The notes under the pieces: model-generated | Told to the model about the DNA's origin: nothing | The model's input: only the letters and a program-made list of their open reading frames with translations | Database searches by the model: none | Source: Saprospiraceae bacterium | GTDB taxonomy: Bacteria > Bacteroidota > Bacteroidia > Chitinophagales > Saprospiraceae | Assembly: GCA_029262995.1 (NCBI GenBank) | Contig: JAJCYH010000027.1 | Coordinates: 1-64,000, forward strand | Reading direction: 5' to 3' | Length of the DNA stretch: 64,000 nt | Translations under genes and position numbers: made by a program | Part shown: positions 62,266-64,000 of the stretch, piece by piece | How positions within the stretch are numbered: the first letter of the stretch is position 1 | How the letters are laid out: each line of letters starts with the position of its first letter

Positions 62266-64000
62266 ATGGCTCAAGCAAGTATAGTTGCAGCAAACAAAAA
62301 TCATAGGCATTTCTTTGGAAAAGCAAAGCACACAGATGCTTATCCTGATTTATTGGAAATTCAAATTAAATCGTTTCAGGAATTTTTTCAGTTGGAAACA
62401 ACTCCGGAAAATAGAGGAAACGAAGGTTTGTTTAATGTTTTTCAAGAGAATTTTCCCATTACCGATGCAAGGAATATATTCGTACTAGAATTCTTGGATT
62501 ACTTTATTGACCCTCCTCGATACAGCATTGAAGAGTGTATGGAAAGGGGATTAACATACAGTGTTCCTCTAAAAGCAAAGCTTAGATTGTCTTGTAACGA
62601 TGAAGAACATGTCGATTTTCAAACTATCGTTCAAGATGTTTTCTTAGGAAATATTCCTTATATGACTCCTAAAGGTACCTTTGTTATAAATGGTGCTGAA
62701 AGAGTAGTTGTATCACAATTACATAGGTCTCCAGGTGTGTTTTTTAGTTTGAATTATCACCCTAACGGATCAAAAATTTATTCTGCCAGAGTTATTCCTT
62801 TTAAAGGAGCTTGGATGGAATTTACAACAGACATTAACAATGTCATGTTTGCCTACATAGATAGGAAGAAAAAGTTTCCAGTTACAACTTTGCTTAGAGC
62901 AATCGGCTACGATTCAGATAAGGATATTCTTGAAATCTTTGGCCTGTCTGAGGAAATCAAAGCTGATAAGAGAAATCTAAAAAAAGCCGTCGGAAGAAAG
63001 TTGGCTGCCAGAGTTCTAAAAAAATGGAACGAAGATTTCGTTGATGAAGATACTGGCGAGGTAGTGACAATCGAAAGAAATGAAATCATTCTTGAAAGAG
63101 ATGATACTCTTGATGAAGAAAATATTCTTTTAATATTAGATTCTGATATTGATTCAATTATCTTACAAAAGGAAAGGAAAGGTGAAGACGCTAAAGATTT
63201 TAGCATTATTTACCAAACTCTTCAAAAAGATCCTTCAAGTTCTGAACTTGAAGCAGTAACACAAATCTACAGACAACTTAGAGGTACTGATCCACCCGAT
63301 GAGGAAACAGCAAGAGGAATTATTGATAAACTATTCTTCTCTGATAAAAGATATAATCTGGGTGAAGTTGGTAGATATAAAATCAACAGAAAACTAAAAC
63401 TAGATATCGATTTAAATACTTTGGTTTTAACCAAAGATGATATCATTGAGATTATCAAGTATATTGTTGATCTAATCAACCAAAAGGCAGAATTGGATGA
63501 TATCGATCATCTAAGCAACAGAAGGGTTAGAACAGTTGGAGAGCAGTTGTATGCACAATTCGGTGTGGGTTTAGCTCGTATGGCTAGAACAATTAGGGAA
63601 AGAATGAACGTTAGAGATAATGAAGTATTCACTCCGATCGATTTGATCAACGCTAGAACTCTTTCTTCTGTTATCAACTCCTTCTTTGGGACCAGCCAAT
63701 TGTCTCAGTTTTTGGATCAAACCAATCCACTATCTGAAATTACGCACAAGCGAAGAATTTCTGCTCTAGGGCCAGGTGGTTTATCTAGAGAGCGAGCGGG
63801 ATTTGAGGTGAGAGATGTTCATTATTCTCACTATGGTAGACTTTGCACTATTGAGACACCGGAGGGGCCAAATATTGGCTTGATCTCCACGCTTTGCGTT
63901 TTTGCAAAAGTGAACAAAATGGGCTTCCTAGAAACACCTTATCGAAAGGTTAATAAAGGAAGTGTTGATCTAAAGTCTCCAATTGAATATTTAAGTGCTG
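62266..64000 (+). CDS. rpoB: DNA-directed RNA polymerase beta subunit, 5' part
   Basis: The first 578 codons of rpoB are present and the rest lies beyond the window. The ATG at 62266 opens [20 protein letters not shown]. The protrusion and lobe regions follow ([20 protein letters not shown]-like segment, [12 protein letters not shown]). The fork/rifampicin region is reached near the edge ([40 protein letters not shown]). In this region the rifampicin-contact positions read as the usual sensitive type, by eye. It is transcribed with the ribosomal genes across the intergenic hairpin. Confidence 0.98.
   Translation, partial: MAQASIVAANKNHRHFFGKAKHTDAYPDLLEIQIKSFQEFFQLETTPENRGNEGLFNVFQENFPITDARNIFVLEFLDYFIDPPRYSIEECMERGLTYSVPLKAKLRLSCNDEEHVDFQTIVQDVFLGNIPYMTPKGTFVINGAERVVVSQLHRSPGVFFSLNYHPNGSKIYSARVIPFKGAWMEFTTDINNVMFAYIDRKKKFPVTTLLRAIGYDSDKDILEIFGLSEEIKADKRNLKKAVGRKLAARVLKKWNEDFVDEDTGEVVTIERNEIILERDDTLDEENILLILDSDIDSIILQKERKGEDAKDFSIIYQTLQKDPSSSELEAVTQIYRQLRGTDPPDEETARGIIDKLFFSDKRYNLGEVGRYKINRKLKLDIDLNTLVLTKDDIIEIIKYIVDLINQKAELDDIDHLSNRRVRTVGEQLYAQFGVGLARMARTIRERMNVRDNEVFTPIDLINARTLSSVINSFFGTSQLSQFLDQTNPLSEITHKRRISALGPGGLSRERAGFEVRDVHYSHYGRLCTIETPEGPNIGLISTLCVFAKVNKMGFLETPYRKVNKGSVDLKSPIEYLSA

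Overview
The window is AT-rich chromosomal DNA from a member of the Bacteroidota, most likely a Saprospiria-like or related environmental lineage. The evidence is two SusC/SusD outer-membrane uptake pairs, proteins with type IX secretion (T9SS) C-terminal tails, Bacteroidota-style promoters (TAnnTTTG) with few Shine-Dalgarno sequences, DUF6438, DUF6794 and DUF368 families, and the gene order tRNA-Thr/Tyr/Gly/Thr-tuf-tRNA-Trp-secE-nusG-rplKAJL-rpoB. The species assignment is inference.

Layout. 1-3464: the first 1154 codons of a very repetitive secreted protein on the minus strand; its C-terminus lies outside the window. 3688-5866: a DUF6438 lipoprotein and an arsenosugar-type radical SAM/peroxidase-like pair. 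6036-8631: a pyrophosphatase-like lipoprotein that seems to lack the catalytic aspartates, a GNAT-fold protein, and an ECF sigma/anti-sigma pair. 8828-14055: valS and a T9SS-tailed PA-domain protein. 14217-19990: cell-surface genes (sugar kinase, Kdo transferase, outer-membrane protein, large SLBB polysaccharide export protein). 19987-22978: pgk, gap and a HAD hydrolase. 23116-28656: DUF4340 protein, zinc phospholipase/nuclease-like protein, DUF368 undecaprenyl-phosphate translocase, and a TPR-PD40-SPOR protein. 28678-39635: mostly housekeeping genes (nitrilase, thiolase, topA, lpxB, surE, hemH, psd, cdsA, pdxJ).

39636-56325 is the accessory part. It holds two SusC/SusD loci, each with a lipoprotein of one unrecognised family (after susD in the first locus, before susC in the second). 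It also holds two degraded gene remnants. One is a fossil in which the N-terminus of a susC runs straight into the C-terminus of that same accessory family, consistent with a deletion of several kb inside a third locus. The other is the tail of a T9SS-secreted protein. A pair of paralogous small secreted proteins flanks the second locus, which is followed by a small beta-barrel protein and an arylsulfotransferase-like T9SS protein.

56330-64000 is the translation/transcription core: a Xer recombinase, four tRNAs, tuf, tRNA-Trp, secE, nusG, rplK, rplA, rplJ, rplL and the first 578 codons of rpoB. Several clear terminators and promoter -7 boxes mark the transcription units. I did not see a CRISPR array, a complete insertion sequence, an rRNA gene or a recognisable riboswitch.
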